Shown: in pieces, positions 1-12,900 of the stretch | How the letters are laid out: each line of letters opens with the position of its first letter | Numbering within the stretch: the first letter of the stretch is position 1 | DNA from: Quillaja saponaria | Taxonomy: Eukaryota > Streptophyta > Magnoliopsida > Fabales > Quillajaceae | Reading direction: 5' to 3' | Assembly (NCBI GenBank): GCA_029379385.1 | Contig: CM055607.1 | Location: forward strand, 11,904,001-11,968,000 | DNA length: 64,000 bases | Notes under the pieces: generated by a model | Seen by the model: only the letters and a program-made list of their open reading frames with translations | Told to the model about the DNA's origin: nothing | The model's database searches: none | Position numbers and translations under genes: made by a program

Positions 1-962
1 AATGTCTTTGGCTTTTGATTCTTAGAAGATATTAAAAGCGGTATTTTTTTCTTTTTTAATACTCTGATTTCGTGTTGAAAATTCTTCTCGATCTCATTAA
101 TTCTTTAGGTAGCTTCCCTTTCTATGTTAATTTCAAATTACTTTGTAATTTCATTAATTCGATTTATAATTGTCTTTAATTATAAATTCATGGATTTTCT
201 TCTTGGATGTGGATGGAGATGTGGGTTAATTTTGATTTTATTCGAATGGCAATGTCTGAGCCGTTTCATTCCATCTTTTAACTAACATTTTAAGGTTGTT
301 TGTTATGGGATTTTATAGTCTTAACAGGTCAAACAGTTCTTCTATTTTAATTAATTAGTTGTTCTAGTTTTTGTGTCTTTTATGTTTAGAATTTACTACA
401 AGGTTAAATTTATGATTTTTGAAAGTCTTTATCTATGAATAAATTTTTTTTTTCTCTCCTTCTGCTTCATCTTTCATTGAATTTTATTTTAAGAGAGCTT
501 TGATACACTCATTTGAAGCATTTTGGTATTCTTTTATGCGTGTGCATCATTGTTGCTTTTTGACCAAAAAATAATAATATTTTAAGTGGTCATGTTTTTT
601 TCCTTTTCAAGTGTTTGTGAGAAGAATTTTGTTTTTAGGAGTGTTTGTTTTTTATTAAAGAAAAAAAAAAGGTGGGGTGGATGAGTTGAGATAAAAGAAA
701 CGAATTGCAGGTAAGAGGGTATAGGCAGAATGGAGAAGATGAAAAAAAATATTTTTTAATTAAATTTTTTATATTTTTATTTTTCAACTTAAGTCACGTG
801 TTATTTTTTATTTTTTTGTGTGTATGTTAAATGGAAGGAATGTCATACTCATGTTAGCCACGTCGTCATCCTCTATTCACTTCTATAAGGTTAAAATTGA
901 CAAGGAGCTAACTTATATTGTGTGATTTGTAAACGAATTATCATTCATATTATAAATACTAA
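1..962. other. Intergenic DNA, no gene seen
   Basis: AT-rich sequence with T-rich tracts on the plus strand, which could be the 5' leader or intron of a gene lying to the left of the window. I see no open reading frame with family similarity and no RNA gene. Confidence 0.5.
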
Positions 963-1197
963 AAGCTCGTTTGGCGCATCGTATATAATTGTATAGTATT
1001 ATTTATACAATGTATTAGGTTGTATAGTTATTATATTATTATACTATTTTTTTATCCTTTCACTTCCAACTATATAGGTTTATACTATTAGCATAGTATA
1101 AGTCTATATTATCATGTTGCTATCAAATATTGTAAAAGAGCTAACTGGATAGTTTTATATTATCATGTTATACTAATACGATATACCAAACGAGTCA
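963..1197. mobile_element. Small MITE, Tourist/PIF-Harbinger-like
   Basis: A 235-bp AT-rich segment bounded by imperfect terminal inverted repeats: AGCTCGTTTGGCGCATCGTA on the left and, as reverse complement, GACTCGTTTGGTATATCGTA on the right. It is flanked by TAA on both sides (960-962 and 1198-1200), the 3-bp target duplication typical of PIF/Harbinger MITEs. It has no coding capacity. The superfamily is inferred from TSD length and the CTCGTTTGG terminus. Confidence 0.6.
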
Positions 1198-1564
1198 TAA
1201 GAGTTTATTTAAAAGTTTATAAGTAGAGTAGATGAGATAGTACATAATAAGAGTTAAGACAAAAATATTAAAATCATGAGATTACATGTTCTAGTCCTCT
1301 AAATGACGATAAGTTAATACTTTTCTCTTATTATTTCAAATAAATTTTATAATAAATTTACATTCTAAATAAGTAGCTGATGCAAATTTTTAAAGAATAG
1401 TGTATTTCATTAATTTTGTGTTCACTGAAATGATTCCTAGGGAAGGTGAAATGTAAATCTTATCTTTTGAGAGGGGAGGGTAATCTGAATAATTAGGTTA
1501 AGTCTGGAATGTTCTTTGGAATATTCCCAAGTTTTACTAATGAGATTTTTTTTACAAAGCTATA

Positions 1565-1855
1565 GGGCAACCAAGTACCAGGCAACAGGAAAGTGCTGAT
1601 ACACCTATTGCACCTGCTGAGGCCCCTATGAGAGACCCAGCTCTCTTCGTGAAGCTAGCGGGCGGCAAGAAGAATGACTCATCTACGACTTCGGGGGTTG
1701 TATCAACTCCCAGCAAGTAATGGATGAAGTCGCGGGTCCACAGCTTCTGCTACATCTCCATCTCCTGTAGGATTCACTCTAGAGCAGATGAAACTGGTAC
1801 ATGAGCTAATTAGGAGAAAGCTAGGGTACATCCATCACCTCCGACACATCCACCT
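1565..1855 (+). pseudogene. Coding-like relic, unknown family
   Basis: GC-richer than its surroundings. One frame is open for roughly 50 codons from about 1565 and is rich in Ala, Pro, Ser and Thr. After a TAA near 1718, another frame is open across about 1750-1850 and contains the string FTLEQMKLVHELIRRKLG. This looks like a remnant of a transposon protein, but I cannot assign a family and there is no start codon or splice context. Confidence 0.3.
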
Positions 1856-1924
1856 CAATCATCTTTGGTATGTATTATTTAATTTCATTATTTAATGCAA
1901 AAGTTTTAGTTTATTTTTATTTAC

Positions 1925-2350
1925 ATGCAAAAACATACCAAGTTTGGTTCAGGGGAAAAACGGTCAAAAACTTGTTCATTTAGAATTCTGGGAGTATTAG
2001 AATGACCGTAGGGACGAATAAGACTTATAGGAAAAGCCAAAAATTCATTTGGATCAACGGTTAGGATTTTAGGAAAAAAAAGTTGAGTTTTAAGTCAAAA
2101 ATTTACAAAGTTTGGGTTTTGGGGGCAAAATAAAAAACTAGTCCATTTAGGATTTTGGGATTACCAAAAAGACCGTGGAGACAAATAAGACTTGTAAGAA
2201 AATTCGAAAATCTATTTGGATCAACGGTTAGGATTTTAGGAAAAAAAAATTGAATTTATATGTCAAAACTTGCCAAATTTGAATTTTGGTGGCAAAACAG
2301 TCAAAAATTAGTTCATTTAAGCTTTCAGGAGTACGAACATGACCTTGGTT
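1925..2350. repeat. Degenerate tandem repeat, about 167-bp period
   Basis: Two and a half diverged copies. The marker GGATCAACGGTTAGGATTTT starts at 2051 and again at 2218, a spacing of 167 bp, and the other shared blocks (for example GACCGT-GAC-AATAAGACTT) repeat at about the same offset. It is purine-rich and non-coding. Reading frames across it on the minus strand are artefacts of the repeat. Confidence 0.7.
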
Positions 2351-2588
2351 ACCAAGTTTTACTAATGAGATTTTTTTTTTGGAGTTGGAATTTGAGCTTT
2401 GGAAATCTCTCATTATCAAAAAATCAATAAAATTAACTGATGGGCCATTATTGGGCTTCCTTATTTATTGGCGAAAGGAAAGGACACATTTCTGAATTCA
2501 AAACACTTACAAATTGGCTGATCCAAGCAACCTGCTAAAGTTCTGATCTGTTTCCACATCAACAGAAAATGAATTGTGGAAGGCCCAC

Positions 2589-2875
2589 TTTATTAGTATC
2601 AAATTGTCACTTCGTGTAATATCTTTTATTTTTTTAAATCACAATGAATTTTATAAAAATTATTTATATTTATAATATATATATATATATAAATATAGAA
2701 GTGATGTAATCATAATTTTTTTTTTCTTTCTATCTTATCTAGTTTTATTGCATAGAATTCATTAGTATCAAAATTATATTAAAACATGCAAGAATAGAAA
2801 TAAAATATCAAAACTATATTAATTGTGAAAATAAAATTACTTTTATAAGGTCAAATTATAAAATCATATTGTGAT
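2589..2875 (+). repeat. Dispersed repeat, copy A
   Basis: It begins TTTATTAGTATCAAATTG and includes the blocks TCTTATCTAGTTTTATTGCAT and AAATATCAAAACTATATT. The same blocks in the same order recur at about 4981-5268. It is AT-rich and non-coding, with no clear termini or target duplication. Confidence 0.55.
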
Positions 2876-4980
2876 AAGTTTCTATTATATATTTATTTAA
2901 AATTCTAATTAGCTATTATTTAAAAATTATGATAATTTAATGAACATATAAATATAATCAAATATACTGACATGCAAGATAGTTGTCATATGTTTACTAA
3001 TACATATGTACCGCAATAATAAAACAATCATATATTGCCAAAAACTTTCACAATTTACATTTTAATATTTTCTAGGCCCTTAATTGTCAAGCCCACAGAT
3101 GATTTGGTTTTGCTTTTTAACACCGGCATTGTCAAACACTCAGTTGGCTCACATAAAAAATATTGGCAAATCATCGAATAATTAGATTGAATTCTTTAAA
3201 ATATTTTCTATAATTTGCCTTGAACTATTTTCAAATACATAAACCATAAGATACTAAAACGTTTTACTTTGAAACAAAGAAATAAATCAAACAAACAATT
3301 TGGTAGCCAAGAAACACTAATAACAATTGGAAGACTTTTTTATATGTGCTCTACACATTAAAAAGAGCATGACAGATAAAGGATTTTTTAATTAATTTTT
3401 TTTTTATGTGCTTTATATGTGAATCATGTCCATATGCATAAATTTTTTAATATTATTTTTATGTATTAATGTCAACTGAATTACAGAGGCACCAGGCAAT
3501 AGAAACTGACTCTATCATACATAGACAATGAAGAATGATATAGGTAGAAAGAGCATAGTCAATTCAAAGAAACATTTCAATTTCAGTCATGGATGATTCA
3601 AGTACAATAAATTTGAGCTACAGAGCAAGAATTGAAGAGTATAGGAAGGGAAAGAGGAGTTACAGAGCGATAGCTACAAAAAAGAGAAAGCTAACAGATT
3701 CGTCTTTTTTCATATTATAGCCTCACAATTTATAAAATGACGAATTTGCCATTGGCTCAATTGTTTTGATCCGTATCACCAGGCTATGGATATAATTAAA
3801 GAAGAAAGATCACTTGAGCCCTAAAAAGCATGAGAAAAATTTGTAGAATATTTAGGGAAACAATTATAAAACTATTAGAACCTTTTAAGTAAACAAATTC
3901 AATTACTGTTTGAATCCATTATTATTAGAAACTTATTGCAATCATATTACTGTCAAGATCTAAAAAAACCTAGACAATTAATCATTCAATTATTCAGATA
4001 CTAGTTATTAAAACATGCATGTGAATCACATTTATATATTAAGTGTTAAAAATACATAAAAGAGGTACTTTGTTTACCTCGTTGACTTTATACCTCTCAA
4101 CAACTTGATCTACCAAAATTACATAAAAGAGGCTAAAAATTACTTTATCAAAATTTAGCTTCTTCTTTTTTTCTTTTTTTTTTTAACCTTGTATAAAAGA
4201 TATGTAGAAAGGTAAGACTGCTAGGACCAGTTTCCCAAAATAAAGAAGACAAAGCACATACTGAAAAGCAAAATCCAAAGTTGGACATATCCAAAGAAGA
4301 TGTAAATCTTAAACCTGTTCTTTCCCAAGGATCCCTTAAAAGTTAGACCTATCTAAATCAGAGGGGGAGTTGATGACCAAATCAGCGAGTGGATTGGGCT
4401 GGTTTTGTCCTTAAATTAGTGGGCGTGGGCTGTAGTACGAATATCCATGTTTTAAAAATTGACTCATAATTGAATCAGAAAATAAATTGTTCACAAATCA
4501 ATATTTCAAGCATAATTAAATTGATTATGATTGTACTATAAATATAATTTAATATTTAAAATATTAAACATAATATAATTATATCTTTTAAAAAATATAC
4601 TATATATGTTAATTAGTTTTTTTTTTTTTGGTCTGACACCTTATAATTAGTGAGTTTAAATCATGCATAGTGCATTTTTAGTTTTATTATTCAACTTTTT
4701 AATTGTATTTAAATGCATATATTATTAGTATGACTCATTAAAATATTTTTTAAAAAAATTATTTTTAATTTTTAAATTAAAGAGAAAAAAAGTTTCAACC
4801 ATTAAATTAGTTTCTCATTAGTTTAGTTTTTACGATTTCTTGGTTTTACACAATCTAATTACTAAAATAATTCTATAATTCAAATTGTCCAAAATGTCAT
4901 TCGGATAGCGGTTCAACCAGTTATATTGTTGGATCCAATTCAGTTTTTAAAATACAGCTGAAGATTATCATTTTCTCCAT

Positions 4981-5268
4981 TTTATTAGTATCAAATTGCC
5001 GCACTATGTAATATCTATTAACTTTTAAATCATAAAAAATATTACACAACTTATCTATATCTATATATTAAGGTAGTTTAATGATAAAATCGTTTTATTA
5101 CCTAAAATATACATTATAAAATTTTAATTTCTATCTTATCTATAGTTTTATCGCATAAAAAGTCTTCAGAATCAAAACCATATTAAAGCATGCAAAAATA
5201 TAAATAAAATATCAAAACTATATTTATTGTGAAAATAAAATTAATTTTTTATAAGGAATTTATAAAAT
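4981..5268 (+). repeat. Dispersed repeat, copy B
   Basis: Diverged partner of the copy near 2589. It shares TTTATTAGTATCAAATTG, a TCTTATCTA-GTTTTAT-GCATA block and AAATATCAAAACTATATT, with indels between them. Family unknown. Confidence 0.55.
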
Positions 5269-5868
5269 CAAAACTTTTGGTTTAAGTTGTCAAATATCAG
5301 ACGAGCTGTTACATTAAAATAATTTCTATAATTTTTCTTAAAAAGATTAATCGTCTTTAAAATACTACTGAAGATTGATAGTCTTCTCTAGAAGAGAAAA
5401 AACTAGAAGCTTCATTGACTCATGCAGTATTATATTCAAATACCCAGTTATGAGCTTATGATACGTTTAACGATATCATAAATTAAGAAATATTGAATTA
5501 ATTTCATTGGATAACAATTTAACTACTTCATTTTTTTAATAATAGAAAATTTGTGTACTGCATTAATATATAACACTAATTAATATTGTAAAACTTATTA
5601 AGTACTCACAAGTCATAGCGCAACACTATTTGTGTTTTTAATAAATACCCAATAAAATACAGAAGCAAAAACCTTCTCCTTTCAGAATCTATTTTATTAA
5701 TATGTTACAGAAGCTAGCTAATATAACTTACATGAAAGCCAAAATATCAGATACACACATAAGGGACTATTTCTTCAACTCTATTTGTGTTCTCTTAATT
5801 ATTCCCTAAAACAAGAAAAACAAACAAAGTTAAAAAAAGAAGAAGAAAAACTATGATTTATACCTCCA

Positions 5869-6204
5869 CTATCTCAAGAATTTCCTAGTCTTTGAAGAAG
5901 AACTGATAATCTTGATGACAAGGCCAGGAAAAACATCATCCGGGTCATGAATATGTGGGTTCCGCTCCACGATAAATGGGTCGCCACACTTGTCACTGAT
6001 GGTATGTAGGGTTTCTCCTTCTCCGACAACATATATTTCATCACATGGCCGGTACCGGTGGTCCAACATCTGGTTTCCTCTCACGTTTTGATCAGTATTA
6101 GCCAGAGAACTCTCCCTTATAGAGCCCAATAAAATTAATGACAGCAAGATTATGGCACAGTAGGATGAAGCTGCATCAGACATAGCTATTGAAGCTTTTC
6201 TCAT
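5869..6204 (-). CDS. Small secreted LysM-domain protein
   Basis: A single-exon 111-residue protein from the ATG at 6204. An upstream in-frame ATG at 6291 would give 140 residues, but it lies next to a TATA-like run (about 6299-6318) and puts a non-signal sequence ahead of the hydrophobic segment, so the inner start is preferred. The N-terminus is a signal peptide or anchor with the core IILLSLILLG. It is followed by one LysM module: CDEIYVVGEGETLHTISDKC, then GDPFIVERNPHIHDPDDVFPG and a terminal IKI strand. LysM domains bind N-acetylglucosamine polymers. Members of this short plant family, such as the Arabidopsis At5g62150 and At4g25433 types, have no assigned substrate that I know of. The paired cysteines flanking the first half of the module are typical of extracellular plant LysM. 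No kinase domain or GPI signal is seen. Confidence 0.85.
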   Translation of the reverse strand: MRKASIAMSDAASSYCAIILLSLILLGSIRESSLANTDQNVRGNQMLDHRYRPCDEIYVVGEGETLHTISDKCGDPFIVERNPHIHDPDDVFPGLVIKIISSSSKTRKFLR

Positions 6205-6298
6205 GGTGTCTATAGAGTAAAAAAGGTTATATGGGTTTTGAATTTTGATGGAAGCAGAAGGAATATGAGGAACATATACAATTAGGATCAAGTGTTTG

Positions 6299-6318
6299 TG
6301 TATATATACACATATAAT
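6299..6318 (-). promoter_or_regulatory. TATA-like element of the LysM gene
   Basis: An alternating TATATAC/TATATG run about 100 bp upstream of the preferred LysM start codon. Its position would place transcription initiation near 6270-6285, which excludes the upstream ATG at 6291 as the start. Confidence 0.4.
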
Positions 6319-6319
6319 T

Positions 6320-9300
6320 ATAGCGTTTTTGGTCGTTTGCGTTGGGAGGAAGTTGGGGTCAACGATATGGACTTTGGCTTTTAGTGAATGGTAAGATTAA
6401 TCATAACCTTTTCTTACTCATCAAATTAATGAAAATGACTCTAAATTAATTTTGGGAATTTTAAAATAGAAGAATTATCTTTATGGTTTGTAAGGAAAAG
6501 TGGGTTCTTGACACGTGGAGACCTTTAGTTAATTAGAGGCTACACCTGTGACATTATTGATACCCTTGAAATTTTAGTTTAAGGGTCAAATATCAAGTTA
6601 GTTGAAGTAGGACATTAACAGCAAACTATAGCTAGGTTCGGTGAGCAACTTCTAGATCTCTATAATATTAAAAAAAAAAAATTCAAAAAAAAACTTAATA
6701 TTAGTAAATCTTTTCATAGTATATGCCTAATGTTGTAAATAATATAAGTAGCTGTTAATAAATAACTTTACTAGTCAAGAAAGCCTTAATTACCATATTA
6801 AATCTTTGTTAGTGGTCAAGAAAGACTGATGAGGACTAGCTTAATTCAAAGAAGGAAATTTCAATTCTTCTTTTAGAAAAATCAAATGGAACTTAACAAA
6901 AGGAACCTTCTGTTAAAAGGAACCTTCTTGGTGGTGGTGGTAATTAATAGAAGCTTATCCCAACCTCAACCCCAATCCTAATTCAGAAAGAACACCATAT
7001 TATTAGTTTATACAAATGCTTTTATCTTTTATTTTGTTTGGTTAAGATAAACGGAACTTTTTTTAGGTTAAGAATATGAAAGGTTAGATATAGATTCTTC
7101 TATTATACGTTAATTAAGAATATATTTAATACTATTCGATTTCGTAGTCATAAAAAATTAAATGGCAATTGAATTACGACTCACTCTTATTAATTCATGG
7201 CCTTTGCCTTGTCATGGGAGAGGATTTCCCTAGGGTATTTATGTGCATACACATGGGAGCATATAATTATATATACTATATTTATACTATTATAAAAACC
7301 AAAAGGTCTTTATGGTCTCATACTATATAATATATATATTTAATTATTTATAAAATAATTTCAATCAATAAAATTCATCCAATCACTTAATAACTACTAA
7401 ACGATAACCTCCTCACTTTCCTACTCTCTTCCCACTTTTTAATATATAAATATTTAAAAAAAATTAAATTAAAGTATGATATATATAATGCAAGTATGTG
7501 CGTGGAGGTCACTAGTCAATTAAAAGTCTAAACACCTTATGCATCCTCTTAATTAAGGTTCACATAATTTTTAGCTAAAACCGTTATATAATATCTATGT
7601 ATTTAGTTATTTCTCTATTTTATATTTAAGGCTTTTGATGTTAACTCTAACCCTAACCCTAACCAACTACTTACATAATTCTATTTTTAAATTAACATTA
7701 AATTTTCTCCTAAATGAATTACTCAATTTTTTTGTCCCTTTTTTCTAATTTATCTACATACCGAACATCATATAATTCTAAGAATATTTTAAGGTTATTT
7801 ATTTGATTTAATTTTTAAGATTTATTAAGTTCTTTTAGGATTTTTTTTTTTTAAATATTTATTTTAAAATTAAAAGAAAAAAACATCTTAATACGCGTTA
7901 CCGCGTGCGAGAAATTAGCTCGTTGGTTTGCGATGATGTTACTATATATATTTTATAAAAAATAATCACATTAGTCAATGGGTTGAGAAAATAAGGGAAA
8001 GAGGAATTTTGGGTGGAAATGTGGGGAGGCCATTTGTGTGGGGGCATAAGCAAATTGCGTGTGAGAATGGTGGCCTTCTCAACCAAGCACGTTTTTGGAT
8101 AATAAAAAAAAGGCAGACACAAAAAGAAAACATGGAAATAGGACCAAAATTCATCTCAACTCACCAACTAACCTAACCCAAAATTGAAGCTTGTAGTGTT
8201 TTTGTTGAAATATGAGCTAATCGTCTCTCGACATTATGTATGGGACCAGATTGAGTGATGGTCTTAGTCATGGACTTGGTCTCAGCGTGATCAAAATATA
8301 TGGCAATATCAAATATGAATGGGGACCAGCTGACCAAGTCTATAATATGTTAGCACTAACTAGATAGCAGCAAATTACAAACGAGGCTTTGTGTCATCTT
8401 TTAAGAACTAGACTAGATTGAGATTAGTGGCAGTCATTGGCACCGACTTTAAACCCCATTGTTTTCGAATCACCCAAAAGTTGCATTATTGGGATGTTTG
8501 TGTTCAAACTTCAATGCTTTGAGGCTTGAATGTTTCTTTTGTACATTTATTGAAATTTGAGGTAAGGGTATATGTGTCCTTATTTTTAATAGAATTGACA
8601 TTGAATTAGTAATTTAAAATATGTTTCATTTATTAATTTTAATTTTTTAACAAGAAACTGTGTGAAATAAAATTATTATAAACTTGTACGAATAGATTCT
8701 CTTTAAACAGATTGGAGTGGTGAATTAATCAAAATAAATATAATTGATATAAACATCACTTGAGTCTTCTCTATTAAACACAAAAAATAAAAAACTATGT
8801 CAATCAATTGAAGTAAACAAGGCAGAATGTATCTAGAATTAACTAAAAAGATAAGAAATATTAGAAAGAGGGAAAGACATTTGGATTTGTTGTAAAATTG
8901 TCTAAAAAAACTTACTTATATAAAATGTTTTCCATTAATAATATTATAATAAACGTTTTATTGCACTAAACTGATAGGAAGTATTAGAATACAAATTAAT
9001 GGGTGTCACTGTTTGATTGAATGGCCACGACTATCCATTATCTTATGAACAATTAAAATCTTGAACCACATGTAATTAGTGGTAAGAATCGTAGACAGTC
9101 ACTTTATTGATAAGAAACTCAAAATTCATAAGCACTACCTTTGAAGAGATAATATATCCATCTTGCTTTTAGATATTCTTATTGGTGGTAGAGTCGGAAA
9201 TAAATTTAACAAAACAAAAATGATAAATTTATCTCTTATTTTGATTTTTCAGAATTATATCAATTTCAATTCAATCTTTCAAAAAAAAATTTAATCAATT

Positions 9301-9700
9301 TTATTATCAAACATTTAAAATTTCTCAATCAAATTTTATTATTTCATTTACATGTTATGAATTAATAAAATAAACTATCCATATCTTGTAAACGAAAAAT
9401 ATTTTAACCATTTTATCATTAAATTATTTCATTATACATAACATGAAAATGAAATAATATAACTTAATAAAATTTTAAATCTTAGAATATAAAATTAATC
9501 AAAAATATTTTTAAAACTAAATAAAAAATTAAGACAGTTTTCAGTGTCTAAAACAATAATTAAGCCAAAATTATAATTATGTTGGAAGATGAAAAGAGGT
9601 GTACAAAACCTCTACAAAATAGGTGGTATATGAAACATCAGCAGAAAGATATTCAGAGACAGGTGCTCACTCATAATTTGACCACTTGTTACAAACTTTA
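6320..9700. other. Intergenic DNA between LysM and ZFWD genes
   Basis: AT-rich, with no credible gene. It contains a short run of the 6-mer CCCTAA (7644-7664) and a stretch at about 8175-8340 whose minus strand is open for roughly 60 codons without family similarity. The 3' untranslated region of the ZFWD gene probably occupies the last few hundred bases before 9998. Confidence 0.5.
7644..7664 (+). repeat. Short interstitial telomere-like repeat
   Basis: About three units of CTAACC (CTAACCCTAACCCTAACC). The 6-bp unit differs from the usual plant telomere 7-mer TTTAGGG. It is too short to indicate a chromosome end and may be a telobox-like motif or chance. Confidence 0.5.
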
Positions 9701-9997
9701 TATTGATGATTAAAGAACAGCCATAAACTTTCTTCAGACGCGTTTAAAGCTTTATAATATGGGTAAATGTCAATGGCAACAGGGGTTTCTGCTAGAGATT
9801 AACCTAGCACCACCAAAACTGGAATTCTCAACTTATAGCTCCTTCAGCAAGCACAAACGTTATATAGGACACCGAACATCCCCTCCCCTCTTTTTTCTTG
9901 TCTTCCTCTCCCCCACAACTTCTAAATATATAACAACCAAATATCAGGAAAAAGAAAAGGGAGAAAAAGCCATATGACATGTATATAAGTGTGTGAT

Positions 9998-12900
9998 TCA
10001 TTGGACAGAAGTAATTGGCTCCGTTGACCACTTCCACACTTTCACTTCGCCCGTGCCAACACCGGTAAAGAATATTCCACCAGGACCTGTTTGAATCGCT
10101 CGAACCTCTTCTTTAGCAAAAATCTTACCCCTTTCCGAGAATCTTGTAAAGAAATAGAGAAAACAAGTATAATTAATAAGAGTTGGACAATTTTATGAAC
10201 AAATAACATTATTGATAATTTGGTATATCATATGTGCGCACATGATGAAGAATGTTGATTTGGGGATGCAAACAAGACAAGAAGAAACAAACTGTTGAGG
10301 AAAAGCTTACGATGGCAAATCATAAAGGCGGACAGAATTATCATTGCAGGAGCACAGCAAAATGGGTTTAGCTTGTAAATCATGCATTCCACAGAGGGTA
10401 AGCAGGCCCTGCAGAAGGAATATCATAATATTATCGTAAATGTCAACTCATCCACAACCTTCCCAAGAATCCTAACAAAATATACTACCCTACAGATAAT
10501 TGTAACTTCAAGTGAAAACTTTAGGTGTTTGGAACATTGGCAACTTTTCTCGGGATTTTTCTCCTCTTGTTTGGCTTAATTGGAAAACTTACTGCTCATG
10601 AAAAGGAATGATAACAAATCATGGCTCTTACAGCCCCTATTCAAATCTGTGATGGACAAAACTACACTTCCTAGTGTCACGGTCTTTCCTACTGCAGAGA
10701 AAACTATCTAGACAATTCTGCTAAAACATGACACGGAAAAGAAAACCCTAACACAACTAAATGTGATTTACTAAATAACTAGAAAGTTTTGAAAAAGAAA
10801 GTTTGCAGGAAGCCAGAAACGTATGGCTGGTTCAACTAAAAGTTCTTGACGACATCCAAAGGACCAAGGATCAAATCCACCTTGCAGTCAAGGCCAAGTT
10901 TAAAAATGAATCAAAAGGGTAGGCATATTTCTAGCTTATTCAGTCATCATGTCTGGGTTGGTTTGCATGGAAATACGCTTCTTTATTCCTGATGCTGTAG
11001 AAAAGCAGCATATACTTCTAGAAGATTACTCAAGAAGTATATGCTAATACAACAGTCACCAATCGACAACTATAGGAAAGGCATTTTTGCTGAATTTTTC
11101 TTCATATTATTCTACACAGAATAATTATAGAACATTCTCGAGTGATTATAATTGATTAATTGTAACTTATGAAGGCAAAAATCACCAACATACCTAAGGC
11201 ATACAGAACTTTCTTATGAAAAAGTTCACTTCCAGTCACACTAGAGCATAAATCACTACAAGTACACATTCCATTTTTGCAATTATTAAATGCCATAACA
11301 GTTGCTAGAAGATTTAGCAAGTATTCCTGCAATCTTTTGGACAGAATTTTCAGAAACAAAACTTAATATTAGAAAACATAGATTTACTTTCTATTTCTGG
11401 TTTCTGCCTAGAGAAACCAAAACTATTAGAAGTAACTTGTTTCCAGAAGAGGGTTCTATAAATCTTCATTAAACTCCATGAAATAAGCCCTTAAATATTA
11501 AATATAATACGTACATGTTCTTCACTGTGGGAATATGTCACTTCCAAGTTTCCAGTTTCATTAGCAACCCACACCTGCATACAGAAACCAAAACTGAATT
11601 TGAGGAACTAAGCCAACTTTATACCCATGTGGCATAAAAATACAGGCAAATATCACTCATGAATAGTGTGGCTTGACCTTTATCGTTTTGTCCAAGGAGC
11701 ATGATAACAGAAACTGGTCCCAGCAAAGAACTGACATCACAACTGAAGTATGCTCAGTCAGTGTCTGTACACATTGCAAAGTTTCAAGATTCCAGACCTG
11801 AAAGACACCAACATATTAAAGAAAAGAGAAATAATAAAAAAAAAAAACTTTTTAAATGTCAGATTTAGCTATTCCATTGCTTTACAGAAAACCTTGACGA
11901 AATTCTAATAAAAACTAGATTCTTATGGCAGATTATAATGCTACCTATGCCAACTTACTCTTATGGTATGGTCCATGGAACCAGAGTAGAGTCTGTTAGC
12001 ACCAACAACTAACGATATAACTGCAAGGGAATGATCTTTACGTGAGACAACTGGCTCAAAGCAGTTGGTAGCTGCATTAAACTTCCATGCCAATATAGAA
12101 CCATCCTGCAATGAAGAATTTCACTTAATTTGGGAGAGAACATTGATTTTACAAAAGAGAAAGGAAGGGTGTGCAAAAATGCATGGCTTCACCAAAGTGA
12201 TTATGTAGCTTCATAAAATATAATTGTACCAACAACTAAGTGACCTCTTTACAGAAAACTTCTGAGTATGTTGTATATCACACAATCATAATTTCGAAAA
12301 TAAAAATATTTAATTTCCCGAATTCCTCCCCTAAATTTCATATTAGCTTATGATTGGATGATTTACAAAATATTGCAGCCCAGGCATCCAACCCCTGAAA
12401 CAAAAATCTGCATAAAAATAGGCGGACTGTATTGGAAGATGAAACACATCTTATAATAGGGAAATACACAAGCAAAAGATTACCTGTGTACCAGCAAAGA
12501 GCAAATCATTACCCACAACCAAGGCATAAACTTGTCCGACAGGCCCACTAAGACTCAACTCAGTAGAAGTTTGGGTGTTCCATGCCTAAGGTACACATTG
12601 CATCAGTAAGGCAGAAAAACATTTACACAGTTATAAGCAGAATAAGCAGTAAAGGAAAAAGTCTAAGCAGATCAAGGTTCAACAGAGAAAAAAAAATTCT
12701 AGAAATTCTCAAGGAAAGGAGGGGATAAAAAGAAAACCTAGTGATTGGCATCCTCCCTTACCTTAACAAAATTAGGTATTCCAACAAAAACCCAAGGGCC
12801 TTCGCTAATCATGCAACCCACCTCACCACCTAGATTAATCACAAGCGCACACTGCAAAGGAACATAAACAAACCATCAAATGTTTACAAAAATTGCCTAC

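Larger units (their letters stand above)
1527..2379. repeat. 0.8 kb segment bounded by 27-bp direct repeats
   Basis: The string beginning CCAAGTTTTACTAATGAGAT and followed by a T run occurs at 1527-1553 and again at 2352-2378. Between the copies are a coding-like relic (about 1565-1855) and a degenerate tandem repeat. The arrangement suggests an insertion or a duplication-mediated rearrangement. I do not recognise the family. Confidence 0.5.
2420..5868. other. Gene-free AT-rich stretch with a dispersed repeat pair
   Basis: Very AT-rich, with no credible gene on either strand. It contains a diverged direct repeat of about 290 bp, with one copy near 2589-2875 and the other near 4981-5268. A shorter echo of the sequence just before the second copy (4940-4976) recurs at about 5354-5390. 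Confidence 0.6.

Noticed and set aside
2228..2419. 63-residue minus-strand reading frame
   Set aside because: It lies within the 167-bp degenerate tandem repeat and A/T tracts, and has no start context or family similarity.
7644..7664. Ancient telomere fusion site
   Set aside because: There are only about three units and of the 6-bp rather than the plant 7-bp type, which is not enough for that claim.
7898..8122. 74-residue minus-strand frame
   Set aside because: Composition is not coding-like, and there is no homologue pattern, signal peptide or promoter.
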